Below the pieces are notes generated by a model. The model saw only the letters and a list, made by a program, of their open reading frames with translations, was not told the origin of the DNA and made no database searches. 64,000 bases of DNA from Aporrectodea caliginosa (Eukaryota > Annelida > Clitellata > Crassiclitellata > Lumbricidae): assembly GCA_020284085.1 (NCBI GenBank), contig JACEVL010000045.1:1154501-1218500 (forward strand), read 5' to 3'. Both the position numbers and the translations under genes were made by a program. Of the stretch, positions 63,904 to 64,000 are shown in pieces (the stretch's first letter is position 1; every line of letters starts with the position of its first letter).

Positions 63904-64000
63904 GTAGGAAGGACATTGCCATCTCAACGTTGACTATCGAAATAATCATAGCTACCATCATCGTCATCCACATCATCGTCATCCATTTCGTCATAAACCC
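63904..64000. other. SLC5 intron 9, start
   Basis: Ends in an imperfect (atc)n run. Confidence 0.6.

Overview
The window looks like nuclear DNA of a marine invertebrate, probably a deuterostome and perhaps an echinoderm. The grounds are spliced exons with GT/AG borders, many CR1/L2-like LINE tails ending in a 'tatagcgcc' box, tRNA-headed SINEs, hAT-type MITEs, very frequent 'taggcctac' words, and a Gmr1-like Ty3 retrotransposon. The species call is inference and could be wrong. Eight Ns at 18752-18759 mark an assembly gap.

Positions 1-51,000 hold a decayed tandem array of one multigene family on the minus strand. I see eleven copies (G1-G11) of a C-terminal exon encoding a GIY-YIG-nuclease-like domain: a FY(V/I)G(V/I)A strand, an HHxD motif, VYxT, LExxLI, LCxN and a final GIVYxRxY. 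Four copies lie downstream of an exon (C1-C4) that encodes a CxxC...CxxC zinc-binding head and an 11-residue-repeat coiled coil. C1-C4 all begin with a comparable ATG and end in a phase-0 splice donor, and most G exons can start at a phase-0 acceptor, so C and G may be joined by splicing. Farther upstream a repeated block (R) has paired CCAAT boxes, an AT-rich TATA-like stretch and a conserved donor, which reads as promoter plus 5' untranslated exon. Introns, flanks and R blocks are duplicated with the exons. Six G exons look intact (G1, G3, G4, G6, G8, G9). The others are broken by a frameshift, truncation, MITE insertion or, in G11, loss of the N-terminal part with in-frame expansion of a 23-residue unit.

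Between and inside these copies are LINE fragments (5.0-5.6k, 7.6-8.1k, 11.4-12.4k, 19.6-20.9k, 24.4-25.3k, 31.8-33.1k, 44k, 51.3-51.6k), tRNA-like SINEs, hAT elements with 8-bp target duplications, a foldback-like element at 2.9-3.6k, a long inverted repeat at 30.6-30.8k, and many microsatellites and minisatellites.

From 51,996 to the right edge, nine plus-strand exons encode the middle of an SLC5-type sodium-coupled solute transporter (closest in pattern to the SLC5A5/6/8/12 group). Exon phases fit throughout, except that exon 7 carries one extra base in a run of seven T. The 5' exons are not visible and the 3' end lies beyond the window. The intron between exons 3 and 4 contains a complete LTR retrotransposon (53213-59948) with apparently identical 467-bp LTRs, a tRNA-Leu primer site and one uninterrupted 1808-codon gag-pol frame. 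Its integrase precedes its reverse transcriptase, the gene order that defines the Gmr1-like branch of Ty3 elements.
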